Source: an uncultured Alphaproteobacteria bacterium (GTDB lineage Bacteria > Pseudomonadota > Alphaproteobacteria > Micavibrionales > Micavibrionaceae). From it: 29,500 nucleotides of DNA. Below, piece by piece: positions 23,287-29,500 of the stretch. Position numbers and translations under genes: made by a program. The stretch lies in the NCBI GenBank assembly GCA_946481105.1, contig CAMLMM010000018.1, forward strand, positions 1 to 29,500, given 5' to 3'. How positions within the stretch are numbered: the stretch's first letter is position 1; every line of letters begins with the position of its first letter. The notes under the pieces are model-generated. The model was not told where the DNA came from and did no database searches. It was given only the letters and a program-made list of their open reading frames with translations.

Positions 23287-24666
23287 ATGGGCCCATATTT
23301 CTTTTGCGGCATCGGCGGCAGCGGCATGATGCCCCTGGCGCTTATCCTCAAAGGACAGGGCGCGCGCGTGACGGGGTCGGACCGCGGCCATGACCAGGGC
23401 CGCACGCCGGACAAATTCGCTTTTCTGGAACAAAGCGGCATTCCGGTGGTGCCGCAGGATGGCCAAGGCCTGACGGCGGATTTTGCGGCGCTGGTTGTCT
23501 CCAGTGCAATTGAAGATACCATTCCCGAAGTGCGCCGGGCAAAGGAACTGAATATCCCGATTGTCAAACGTGCCGAATTACTGGCGCAGCTTTTTGACGC
23601 GGCGGAGACGCGCATAGCCGTAGGCGGGACCAGTGGCAAATCGACGACAACGGGCATGATTGCGTGGATATTGTCGCAGGCGGGGCAAAAGCCGACGGTG
23701 ATGAATGGGGCTAATTTCCTGAATTTCAGTTCGCCGGAAAATCCCTATGCATCGGCGTTGATTGGGGCGCCCGACCTGTTTGTGGCGGAGTGTGATGAAA
23801 GCGATGGATCGATCGTTCTTTACCACCCCACCATCGCAGTTCTGACAAATATCGCCCTTGATCATAAGCCGGTAGCCGATTTAGTCCCTATATTCACTCA
23901 ATACATTAAGCAATCATCGCAAGTTATTCTAAATATTTCAAATAATGCCGTTAAAGATGCGTTTTTTGCTGATTATCAGGATAAGGCGATTTTGGTGGGT
24001 GTCGAGGCCCCTCAGGCTCAGATTCAGGCTTGGAATATAACCCCCTCTCCACACGGAATATCTGCAGAAATCCGGCACATAGGGACCGGAGAAGGGGGCT
24101 TGCTGACATTGGCGGTGCCAGGGGTGCATAACATTGAAAATGCCCTCTGCGCGATTGGGGCCGCAAGCCTGGCAGGCATCGATCTTGCCGACAGTTTAAA
24201 GGCTTTGGCAAGTTTTTCCGGTGTGGCGCGCCGCTTGCAGACAATCAAAAATATAAATAATATCAGTATAATAGATGATTTTGCTCACAATCCAGATAAG
24301 ATAACGGCCTCGCTCAAAACCCTCCGCGAATTTCCGGGCCGCTTGCTGATAATGTTCCAGATGCATGGCTACGGGCCATTTAGGCTGATGAAAGATGGCC
24401 TTTTGGATGCGTTCGTCAGTGGTTTAGGTCCGGAAGATGAATTTTATATTCCAGATGTACTCTATATGGGTGGGACTAGCGATAAATCCTATGGTACGGC
24501 AGATTTTGTTGCGGAATTACAGGGAAGGGGTGTAAAAGCCCATTATATTGCTGATCGGGCTGCTATTGCCCCCGCTTTACGCGCCAAAGCGCAACCCGGT
24601 GACCGGATTGTAATTATGGGTGCGCGTGATGATACGCTAACGGAGTTTGCAAAATGTATTCTTTAA
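23287..24666 (+). CDS. Mur ligase, MurC/Mpl type
   Basis: This 459-residue enzyme is an ATP-dependent Mur ligase. It joins UDP-MurNAc to L-Ala (MurC) or to the recycled tripeptide L-Ala-gamma-D-Glu-mDAP (Mpl). N-terminal domain: FFCGIGGSGM nucleotide-binding loop. P-loop: GGTSGKSTTT (about 113-122), followed by ECDESDGSI and TNIALDHK. C-terminal domain: DDFAHNPDKI and MFQMHGYGPFR. The gene lies outside any dcw cluster and has a shorter middle than usual MurC, which favours an Mpl-like recycling role, but MurC cannot be excluded. The second half (from about 23880) is visibly more AT-rich than the first. The next gene begins 13 nt inside its 3' end. Confidence 0.82.
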   Translation: MGPYFFCGIGGSGMMPLALILKGQGARVTGSDRGHDQGRTPDKFAFLEQSGIPVVPQDGQGLTADFAALVVSSAIEDTIPEVRRAKELNIPIVKRAELLAQLFDAAETRIAVGGTSGKSTTTGMIAWILSQAGQKPTVMNGANFLNFSSPENPYASALIGAPDLFVAECDESDGSIVLYHPTIAVLTNIALDHKPVADLVPIFTQYIKQSSQVILNISNNAVKDAFFADYQDKAILVGVEAPQAQIQAWNITPSPHGISAEIRHIGTGEGGLLTLAVPGVHNIENALCAIGAASLAGIDLADSLKALASFSGVARRLQTIKNINNISIIDDFAHNPDKITASLKTLREFPGRLLIMFQMHGYGPFRLMKDGLLDAFVSGLGPEDEFYIPDVLYMGGTSDKSYGTADFVAELQGRGVKAHYIADRAAIAPALRAKAQPGDRIVIMGARDDTLTEFAKCIL

Positions 24667-25037
24667 CTAAGAAATTTTACATATCATTAATAGCTTGTGG
24701 TTTACAATCCTTGGTAACAGGGGATGTTATGGCTGCAGATGAAGTAACAAAAACACTGAAAGCAAGTGCTAGCGATGGGCGTAAGGCAGCGCGGGATATA
24801 AATAAATCCGGACCTAATGAAGACAATTGTGATCGCCTGCTGACGGCAACAACCACCTTCAATGCGGCGGCAACAGCGCGTATGGAGATTTTGGAGCAAC
24901 AATTAAAACAGACTCCGATGATAGATGGCGGTGCCGCCATGCGCAGTGCTTATGCACGGGAAGCCGAATTATTTACCGAAGGCACAAAAGCGGCCCGTCA
25001 GTCCTGCGGAATAGGGGCTCCAGGCCTCGGAAAATAG
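24654..25037 (+). CDS. Small exported protein of unknown function, 127 residues
   Basis: The start codon lies 13 nt inside the ligase gene, behind a GGAG ribosome binding site. A signal peptide (KKFYISLIACGLQSLVTGD, cleavage near residue 27 at VMA) leads to a mature protein of about 100 residues that is Ala/Lys-rich and probably helical. It has two cysteines, in EDNCDRLL and RQSCGIG, that may form a disulfide. It looks like a periplasmic helical hairpin. No family is recognised. Coupling to a peptidoglycan ligase suggests, weakly, a role in the envelope. It ends 9 nt from the stop of a convergent gene. Confidence 0.72.
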   Translation: MYSLTKKFYISLIACGLQSLVTGDVMAADEVTKTLKASASDGRKAARDINKSGPNEDNCDRLLTATTTFNAAATARMEILEQQLKQTPMIDGGAAMRSAYAREAELFTEGTKAARQSCGIGAPGLGK

Positions 25038-25046
25038 TTCCTGATT

Positions 25047-25448
25047 TTAATGGCGTATCGGAACCAGAGCATGAGATGTCTCAGGCACACCAAGCGCGCG
25101 GCCCTTCCATTGCTTTAAATATTGAACAACTTGACTTCCTGTTGCCAAATCTGACGTGGCGTCAGGCCCGGATATTTTGAACTTGATAGGGGCATTGCTG
25201 ACCACTGACATAATTTCGACGCTCCGGGGTACATTACCACTTGGAATGCCCGAAATCCGTATCGTGAAAGATTGGGAATCTTTATCGATTTTATCGATGT
25301 CGGAAATCGCAAAAAACTCTTCCGGCAGAAATTTTTGTGCGGCGGCATGAAGCCGTTCGGCTGTATGAAAACGTCCATCGTACCAACCTTGCGCGCTTTG
25401 CCATGTGGCCACTAAACGGGGGATTCCCGGCAAATCTGCCAGTTTCAT
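25047..25448 (-). CDS. Uncharacterised small protein, 133 residues
   Basis: I do not recognise this protein. It lacks a signal peptide and membrane segments, and is probably cytosolic. The N-terminal third is helical (IPRLVATWQSAQGWYDGRF, AERLHAAAQKF), the middle has strands (SQSFTIRISGIP, SVEIMSVVSNAPIKFKISG), and the C-terminal end is helix plus a loose tail. An AGG ribosome binding site precedes ATG 25448. The arrangement of a helix followed by a small mixed sheet is in the size range of sensor domains such as PAS, but no motif proves it. It is tail-to-tail with the exported protein gene. Confidence 0.65.
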   Translation of the reverse strand: MKLADLPGIPRLVATWQSAQGWYDGRFHTAERLHAAAQKFLPEEFFAISDIDKIDKDSQSFTIRISGIPSGNVPRSVEIMSVVSNAPIKFKISGPDATSDLATGSQVVQYLKQWKGRALGVPETSHALVPIRH

Positions 25449-25551
25449 GATAAACCTCGTAATCCTGTTGTTATTATTTTCTAGTTGTTAATGAATGCTA
25501 TGCATCAAACTTATAAAAAACAACAACAAAATTCGGGTAAATCACAATTTA

Positions 25552-26013
25552 TCAGCCGCAGGTAATACTGGTGATAATGCCGGCCTTATTGATAATCAAG
25601 TTAACCCGGCCTTCCAGGTACTCCATGGTGACCATATCATCTTCACCCAGAATACGGATCTGGCGGCCAAGAAAACGCGCGTTTTCTGTAACTTCCCTGG
25701 CCGGACGGCCAATAAAATCATCAAAATTGCATTCAGCCGTTTTGCTGCCGGGCTGGGCATTATTGGTAATGGTCATTTTTATGGATGGCGTCCCGGCAGA
25801 AGATGGGCTTGTTGCTGTCGCGCCGGGGTTGGTAATCGGCCCGCCATTTATAATCTCTGCCATGGTTTTCGACCCGCCTTCATTGGACAGGGATGCTGGC
25901 GGCGTATCCGATGGTTTGGCATACGGATGAGGGTAATCATCGGCGGAAACATTCAGCGCAGTAAAGCTGACACTCAGAATAAACAAAGCCGGAATAATAA
26001 AGCGTCCCATCAT
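25552..26013 (-). CDS. Secreted protein with I78-type protease inhibitor-like domain
   Basis: This 153-residue protein has a signal peptide (1-24, ending VSA), a Pro/Ser/Thr-rich linker (25-90) and a C-terminal domain (about 93-153) that matches the pattern of the peptidase inhibitor I78 family: a Cys at the start (Cys95 in AECNFDDFIG), a VRIL-like strand (RQIRILG), a strand and turn VTMEYLEGRVNLIINKAG, and the closing CG (Cys152). The two cysteines probably form the disulfide of the fold. The start at ATG 26013 has an AAGGAG ribosome binding site 6 nt upstream and overlaps the mazG stop (ATGA), so an upstream start at 26055 is rejected. The I78 match is from motif memory and is moderately sure. 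Confidence 0.72.
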   Translation of the reverse strand: MMGRFIIPALFILSVSFTALNVSADDYPHPYAKPSDTPPASLSNEGGSKTMAEIINGGPITNPGATATSPSSAGTPSIKMTITNNAQPGSKTAECNFDDFIGRPAREVTENARFLGRQIRILGEDDMVTMEYLEGRVNLIINKAGIITSITCG

Positions 26014-26813
26014 GCAGTCTCCTTTTTCTTCTGTTGTTGCCAGTAATTTTCCCATTCGTCCGGCGTCAGCGATTTCATGGTTGCGCCGCTGGATTTAATA
26101 TCGGCTTCCATACCGCTGAAACGCCGGTAAAATTTGTCATTACATTGGCGCATGGCTGTCTCACAATCAATATCGAGCCGCCGACCCAAATTGACAAGGC
26201 TGAAAAACACATCGCCCAGCTCTTCAGTCTGCTTTTCCTTATTACCGCTATCGATTTCTGCGCGAAGCTCGTTCAGCTCCTCAATGATTTTATCAATCAC
26301 ATGCCCGGTTTCCTGCCATTCAAAGCCGGATTTTGCGGCCTTGCGGGATATTTTCTGGGCCCGGAGCAGGGCAGGGAAATTGACCGGCACATCATCCAGA
26401 ATTGAATTTTTTTGTTCTTTTTTGGCGGCACGCTCCCTGTCTTTGGCGGCTTGCCATATGCCCAGCACATCCTCGGCGGACTTGGCGGTATCATCGCCAA
26501 ATACATGCGGGTGACGCGATATCAGTTTATTGTTCAGGGTTTCAACAACATCGTTAAAATCAAAAATATTTTCTTCGCGCGCCATCTGGCTGTGAAATAC
26601 AACCTGCAACAATAAATCGCCCAGTTCCTCTTTCAAATCATCCATATTGCCCCGGGCAATGGCGTCATCAACTTCATAAGCCTCTTCGATGGTGTATGGG
26701 GCAATGGTGGCGAAGGTCTGCTCGATATCCCATGGACACCCGGTTTCCTTATCACGCAGCTTCGCCATGATATCCAGCAGGCGGAGAATAGGGGGTTGGT
26801 CATTACTGGTCAT
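26010..26813 (-). CDS. mazG: Nucleoside triphosphate pyrophosphohydrolase MazG
   Basis: This is a 267-residue housekeeping enzyme that hydrolyses (d)NTPs to NMP and pyrophosphate, cleaning the pool and lowering ppGpp under stress in E. coli. Two MazG domains are present: the N-terminal one with EExxE (Glu43, 44, 47) followed by EELGD (62-66) and the family's GCPWD motif; the C-terminal one with EELNELRAEI and EELGDVFFSLVNLGRRL. An AAGGAGG ribosome binding site lies just upstream of ATG 26813. Length is normal. The secreted I78-like gene is coupled to its stop by a 4-nt overlap. It is divergent from the chemotaxis receptor gene. Confidence 0.96.
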   Translation of the reverse strand: MTSNDQPPILRLLDIMAKLRDKETGCPWDIEQTFATIAPYTIEEAYEVDDAIARGNMDDLKEELGDLLLQVVFHSQMAREENIFDFNDVVETLNNKLISRHPHVFGDDTAKSAEDVLGIWQAAKDRERAAKKEQKNSILDDVPVNFPALLRAQKISRKAAKSGFEWQETGHVIDKIIEELNELRAEIDSGNKEKQTEELGDVFFSLVNLGRRLDIDCETAMRQCNDKFYRRFSGMEADIKSSGATMKSLTPDEWENYWQQQKKKETA

Positions 26814-26897
26814 TGCCGTCCTCCTTGGTATGGCAAGCTGGGCTATTCAATATAGAGGCCAAAATTGACTTTTATCAACCGAATAATATTGATGTTT

Positions 26898-26906
26898 TGG
26901 TATAAT
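26898..26906 (+). promoter_or_regulatory. Putative extended -10 promoter of the chemotaxis receptor gene
   Basis: TGGTATAAT (26898-26906) is a perfect extended -10. No good -35 is found at 17 bp (26878-26883 is ACCGAA). Transcription would start near 26913, leaving a leader of about 55 nt before ATG 26968. Confidence 0.5.
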
Positions 26907-26967
26907 ATAATAATGTATTAGCGTGATAACACTCTATGGCGTTTTGCTTATTTAATGGGTTTCTAAA

Positions 26968-28854
26968 ATGTTTCGTGCACTGAATAACCTTTCCATCCGG
27001 TTTCGCCTCCTCCTTGCCACCTTTCTATTTTTGATGACGCTGTTTGTCGCCATGTTCCAGGCGTATGTCAGTATTGGCGCCAATGTTGATTTTGCTGTGG
27101 CAGAGATGAAGGGCAATAAATATCAACGCCCGGTCGCCAGGATGCTGGCTGATGCAGGCGATATCCGGTTGCTCGCCGCCGTGAAGCAGAATGGCGTTGC
27201 TGTGGATCAGGGGGAAATTACATCATTGGCCGATTCCATATCCCGCGAATTGGCTAACCTTAAAAAAGTGAATGATGAAATCGGGATTGATCTGCAATTC
27301 ACTGAAAAGGGATTATCATCACGCGGGCGCGACAATCTGGCTTTTGCAAAAATTGAATCCAAATGGAATGACCTGTCAGGCAAGCTGGCAGGATCAACGG
27401 GCGTAACCGACGATGAAATCGCTTCCTTTATCGCCGATATGCGTGGCCTTATCGCGCATTCGGGTGATACATCGAACCTTATTCTCGATCCTGATCTGGA
27501 CAGTTATTACCTGATGGATGTGACTCTGCTGGCCTTGCCGCAGACTCTTGATCGGCTGACAGTCATTGCAAAATCGGTCTATCCGCTCCTGGCGACGGGG
27601 TATCAGGCTAGTCAGCAAAATCATACCGATACCACCGTGATGGCCCGGATGCTGAAAGAGGCGGATATGGACCGTGTGGCGGCGGATATGGATACGTCAT
27701 TCAAGGAAGATCCGAATTTCTATGGAACAAGCCCGACCTATGCCAACAAGGCAAAGCCTGCTCTGGAATCATATCTGAAAGCCAATACGGATTTGTCCGT
27801 TATGCTGACCTCAATTGGTGAAGGCAAGCCGGTTACGCAGGAACAATTTGTTCAAGCATGGAAACCTGCACATAAATCAGCACATGAATTTCTCAATCTG
27901 GCTTATGATGAGCTGGACGCCATGCTGGCAAATCGCATTGATGTGTATAAAGGGAAACAGATCGAAGTTATTCTGCAGTCGCTGGCGGGCATTATTTTAT
28001 CGATGCTGTTCTATCTCTATGTGGCGGGAACAATTTCCAAGCCGGTAAAAGCGCTGACCAATGTCATGGATGAACTCAGTGGAGACAGACTGGATATCGA
28101 AGTACCATATAAGGAATCCCGCTCGGACATTGGACGGATTGCCAAGGCTATCGGCGTATTCCACGAAGGTCTTCTCGAGAAGCGGGAACTGCAAAAACAG
28201 CTGGAGCGCGAACAAAATGAGAAAGCCTTGAATAAGGGACGTGCAAAAGCAGAAAAGCAGGAACATATCAACCGCAGTATCCAGGAAAATATGGAGAATA
28301 TTCAGCATATCGCGGCGGCTATGGAAGAAATGGTGGCGTCTATCAGTGAAATTGGTCGTCAGGAAGACCAAAGCATGTCCGTCATGGCTCAGGCAAAGGA
28401 CGCTGTCTCATCATCGGAAGGAAAAATCGTCGAACTGAAAAAATTAACCGAGGCAATCGGCAGTGTTATCAGCCTGATTGCGGATATTTCGACGAAAACC
28501 AACCTTCTGGCATTGAACGCGACGATTGAATCTGCGCGGGCAGGTGAATACGGGAAGGGGTTTGCTGTCGTGGCGGGTGAGGTGAAGGTCTTGGCTGCTA
28601 AAACCACTGAAGCCACCGAGGAAATCAGCAGCCAGATATCGCAGATTCAGGTTGAGAGCGGTAATATCCTCAGCGCCATTGAAGAACTGAACAGGAAATT
28701 CAACATGGTCAATGAAATTACCGGGGCGGTTTGCGCGGCAATTGAAGAACAGCGCGTTGTGTCGCAGGAAATTTCCCAGCGGGCCAGCGCGATGGCGGTT
28801 GTATCCGGCCAGCTTGTAGCTGATATTGAATCGCTGAAAAATATGGACGATTAA
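26968..28854 (+). CDS. Methyl-accepting chemotaxis protein
   Basis: This 628-residue transmembrane receptor feeds CheA/CheW. It has TM1 (about 12-34), a long periplasmic sensor of roughly 295 residues with helices throughout and a tract [18 protein letters not shown] that is common in helical-bundle sensors of this type, TM2 (about 332-354), and HAMP (about 355-407, starting at ISKPVKAL). A coiled coil rich in Lys/Glu/Gln (about 408-440) leads to the signalling domain (about 445-625), whose hairpin tip is [24 protein letters not shown], given here as [15 protein letters not shown]. There is no CheR-tethering pentapeptide at the C-terminus. No other chemotaxis gene is near, so it is an orphan receptor. 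Ligand unknown. Confidence 0.95.
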   Translation: MFRALNNLSIRFRLLLATFLFLMTLFVAMFQAYVSIGANVDFAVAEMKGNKYQRPVARMLADAGDIRLLAAVKQNGVAVDQGEITSLADSISRELANLKKVNDEIGIDLQFTEKGLSSRGRDNLAFAKIESKWNDLSGKLAGSTGVTDDEIASFIADMRGLIAHSGDTSNLILDPDLDSYYLMDVTLLALPQTLDRLTVIAKSVYPLLATGYQASQQNHTDTTVMARMLKEADMDRVAADMDTSFKEDPNFYGTSPTYANKAKPALESYLKANTDLSVMLTSIGEGKPVTQEQFVQAWKPAHKSAHEFLNLAYDELDAMLANRIDVYKGKQIEVILQSLAGIILSMLFYLYVAGTISKPVKALTNVMDELSGDRLDIEVPYKESRSDIGRIAKAIGVFHEGLLEKRELQKQLEREQNEKALNKGRAKAEKQEHINRSIQENMENIQHIAAAMEEMVASISEIGRQEDQSMSVMAQAKDAVSSSEGKIVELKKLTEAIGSVISLIADISTKTNLLALNATIESARAGEYGKGFAVVAGEVKVLAAKTTEATEEISSQISQIQVESGNILSAIEELNRKFNMVNEITGAVCAAIEEQRVVSQEISQRASAMAVVSGQLVADIESLKNMDD

Positions 28855-28882
28855 TTCAATCAATCAAACCCCAGATTACAAA

Positions 28883-28920
28883 AAACCAGCCCTGTCCATA
28901 AAGGATAAGGGCTGGTTTCT
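28883..28920. terminator. Bidirectional intrinsic terminator after the chemotaxis receptor gene
   Basis: An 11-bp perfect stem is formed by AAACCAGCCCT (28883-28893) and AGGGCTGGTTT (28908-28918) around a 14-nt loop, with T-rich sequence following on plus and A-rich sequence before it. It can end both the receptor mRNA and the convergent gene at 28945. Confidence 0.88.
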
Positions 28921-28944
28921 TTGACGATAGGTTGTAAGAAGCGA

Positions 28945-29439
28945 TTAAGCCGCGCTTTTATAGGCATGTGCCGTGCGGAATACACTCTCTACCTGGTCGG
29001 CTTGCTCGCCATCGCGGGCTTCCACGACAACCAGAACACTCCCGGCTTTGATTTCTTTTTCGTAGAATTTGGCCTCGTGTTCGGGAATTCCGGCACCAAT
29101 CAGGCCACCGACGAGTCCGCCTGAAATTGCACCAGCGCCAAGACCGGCCAGGGCGGATACCAGTGAACCGGCGATAACCAGATTCATGCCGGGGATAGCA
29201 ATGGCACCTGCAGATAACAAACCTCCGATGAGTGTGCCAACAAGTCCGCCAACACCGGCGCCGGCGGCCGCGCCTTCATCGGCTTTGGAACTTTCAACGA
29301 ATTTGAATTTTGATCCACGCGTTTCATCACTCATCAGCAGGCTGACCTGACTCTCGGTAACACCCAAAGATTCAATCTGTGTGATGGCGCGTTCGGCTTC
29401 TGCGCGCGATGTAAATACGCCTGTGACTTTTCTTTTCAT
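28945..29439 (-). CDS. Glycine-zipper general stress protein (YflT/GSP17M-like)
   Basis: This 164-residue protein has a short alpha/beta N-terminal domain (about 1-50: VTGVFTSRAEAERAITQIESLG, then VSLLMSD) like the general stress protein 17M family, a long Gly/Ala-rich membrane-like core (about 56-120) with repeated GxxxG spacing (GAGVGGLVGTLIGGLL and GGLVGGLIGAG), and a C-terminal strand-helix (AGSVLVVVEARDGEQADQV) which mirrors the first domain. An AGAGGA ribosome binding site is upstream of ATG 29439. Such proteins are usually induced by osmotic or envelope stress. The 61 nt from its start to the window end holds its presumed promoter region; nothing clear was seen there. Confidence 0.82.
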   Translation of the reverse strand: MKRKVTGVFTSRAEAERAITQIESLGVTESQVSLLMSDETRGSKFKFVESSKADEGAAAGAGVGGLVGTLIGGLLSAGAIAIPGMNLVIAGSLVSALAGLGAGAISGGLVGGLIGAGIPEHEAKFYEKEIKAGSVLVVVEARDGEQADQVESVFRTAHAYKSAA

Positions 29440-29500
29440 GATAAATTCCTCTTATGATTGTTGTTATTTGATATTTGGTGGCTATACCCAACCAAACACA

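Noticed and set aside
23880..24666. AT-richer second half of the Mur ligase gene, considered as recombination or a gene fusion boundary
   Set aside because: The protein is continuous with all Mur ligase motifs in order, and composition swings of this size occur elsewhere in the window; without a proper compositional test it is not evidence of transfer.
29474..29499. Imperfect inverted repeat TTTGGTGG ... CCAACCAAA at the window end, considered as an operator or terminator
   Set aside because: It is imperfect, lies at the window edge and has no T-run; the context needed to judge it is outside the window.
1..29500. Search for tRNA, rRNA, CRISPR arrays, transposases, integrases and toxin-antitoxin pairs
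   Set aside because: None seen. No regularly spaced repeats longer than about 20 nt, no recombinase motifs, and no stretch above 300 nt without a gene. MazG here is the housekeeping pyrophosphohydrolase, not part of a MazEF toxin system.

Overview
The window is a 29.5 kb piece of a bacterial chromosome. It is densely coding, has moderate GC (about half by eye), and shows no rRNA, tRNA, CRISPR array, insertion sequence or prophage. Gene content and order (clpB; mltB-like, rlpA, D-Ala-D-Ala carboxypeptidase, tmk, holB, metG, tatD, PhnP-like metallo-hydrolase; queA; amt; mazG; a HAMP-type chemotaxis receptor) indicate an alphaproteobacterium, perhaps a small-genome lineage near Rhodospirillales or Micavibrio. 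The lineage is inference; no marker in the window fixes it.

Layout. 1-966 is the C-terminal part of ClpB. 1055-1759 is a pirin. 1761-3753 (minus) is an MFS exporter followed by an uncharacterised protein. 3799-4251 is a Zur-like Fur-family regulator. A very good Zur-box palindrome (4277-4291), lying between a -35 and a -10 element, precedes a run of ten plus-strand genes (4317-12997) with no gap above about 30 nt. The run contains a LolD/MacB-type ABC ATPase, a permease with a His/Glu-rich loop, a DUF3299 protein, a DUF2238 membrane protein, a YdcF-like protein, an MltB-type transglycosylase, RlpA, a penicillin-binding D-Ala-D-Ala carboxypeptidase, dTMP kinase and DNA polymerase III delta'. 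metG-tatD (13695-16042) and a PhnP-like hydrolase (17134-17934) continue the usual alphaproteobacterial order. Three minus-strand unknown genes (13001-13591, 16035-17024, 17916-18482) are wedged in tail-to-tail. queA follows at 18558.

19647-20731 is a self-contained two-gene unit with its own promoter and terminator, encoding two unknown proteins that are paralogues of each other. amt (20829-22058) stands alone, without glnK, behind overlapping dyads. The next part holds a small unknown protein (minus), a lipoprotein, a MurC/Mpl-type ligase coupled to a small exported protein, two more minus-strand unknowns and mazG. One of those unknowns is an I78-type protease-inhibitor-like secreted protein translationally coupled to mazG. 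The window closes with a chemotaxis receptor and a glycine-zipper stress protein (minus).

The best leads are: (1) the Zur-box operon that runs on into peptidoglycan and replication genes, (2) the paralogous pair at 19647-20699, and (3) the exported 329-residue protein at 16035-17024, which is an internal tandem duplication with matched cysteines. No defence system or mobile element was found.
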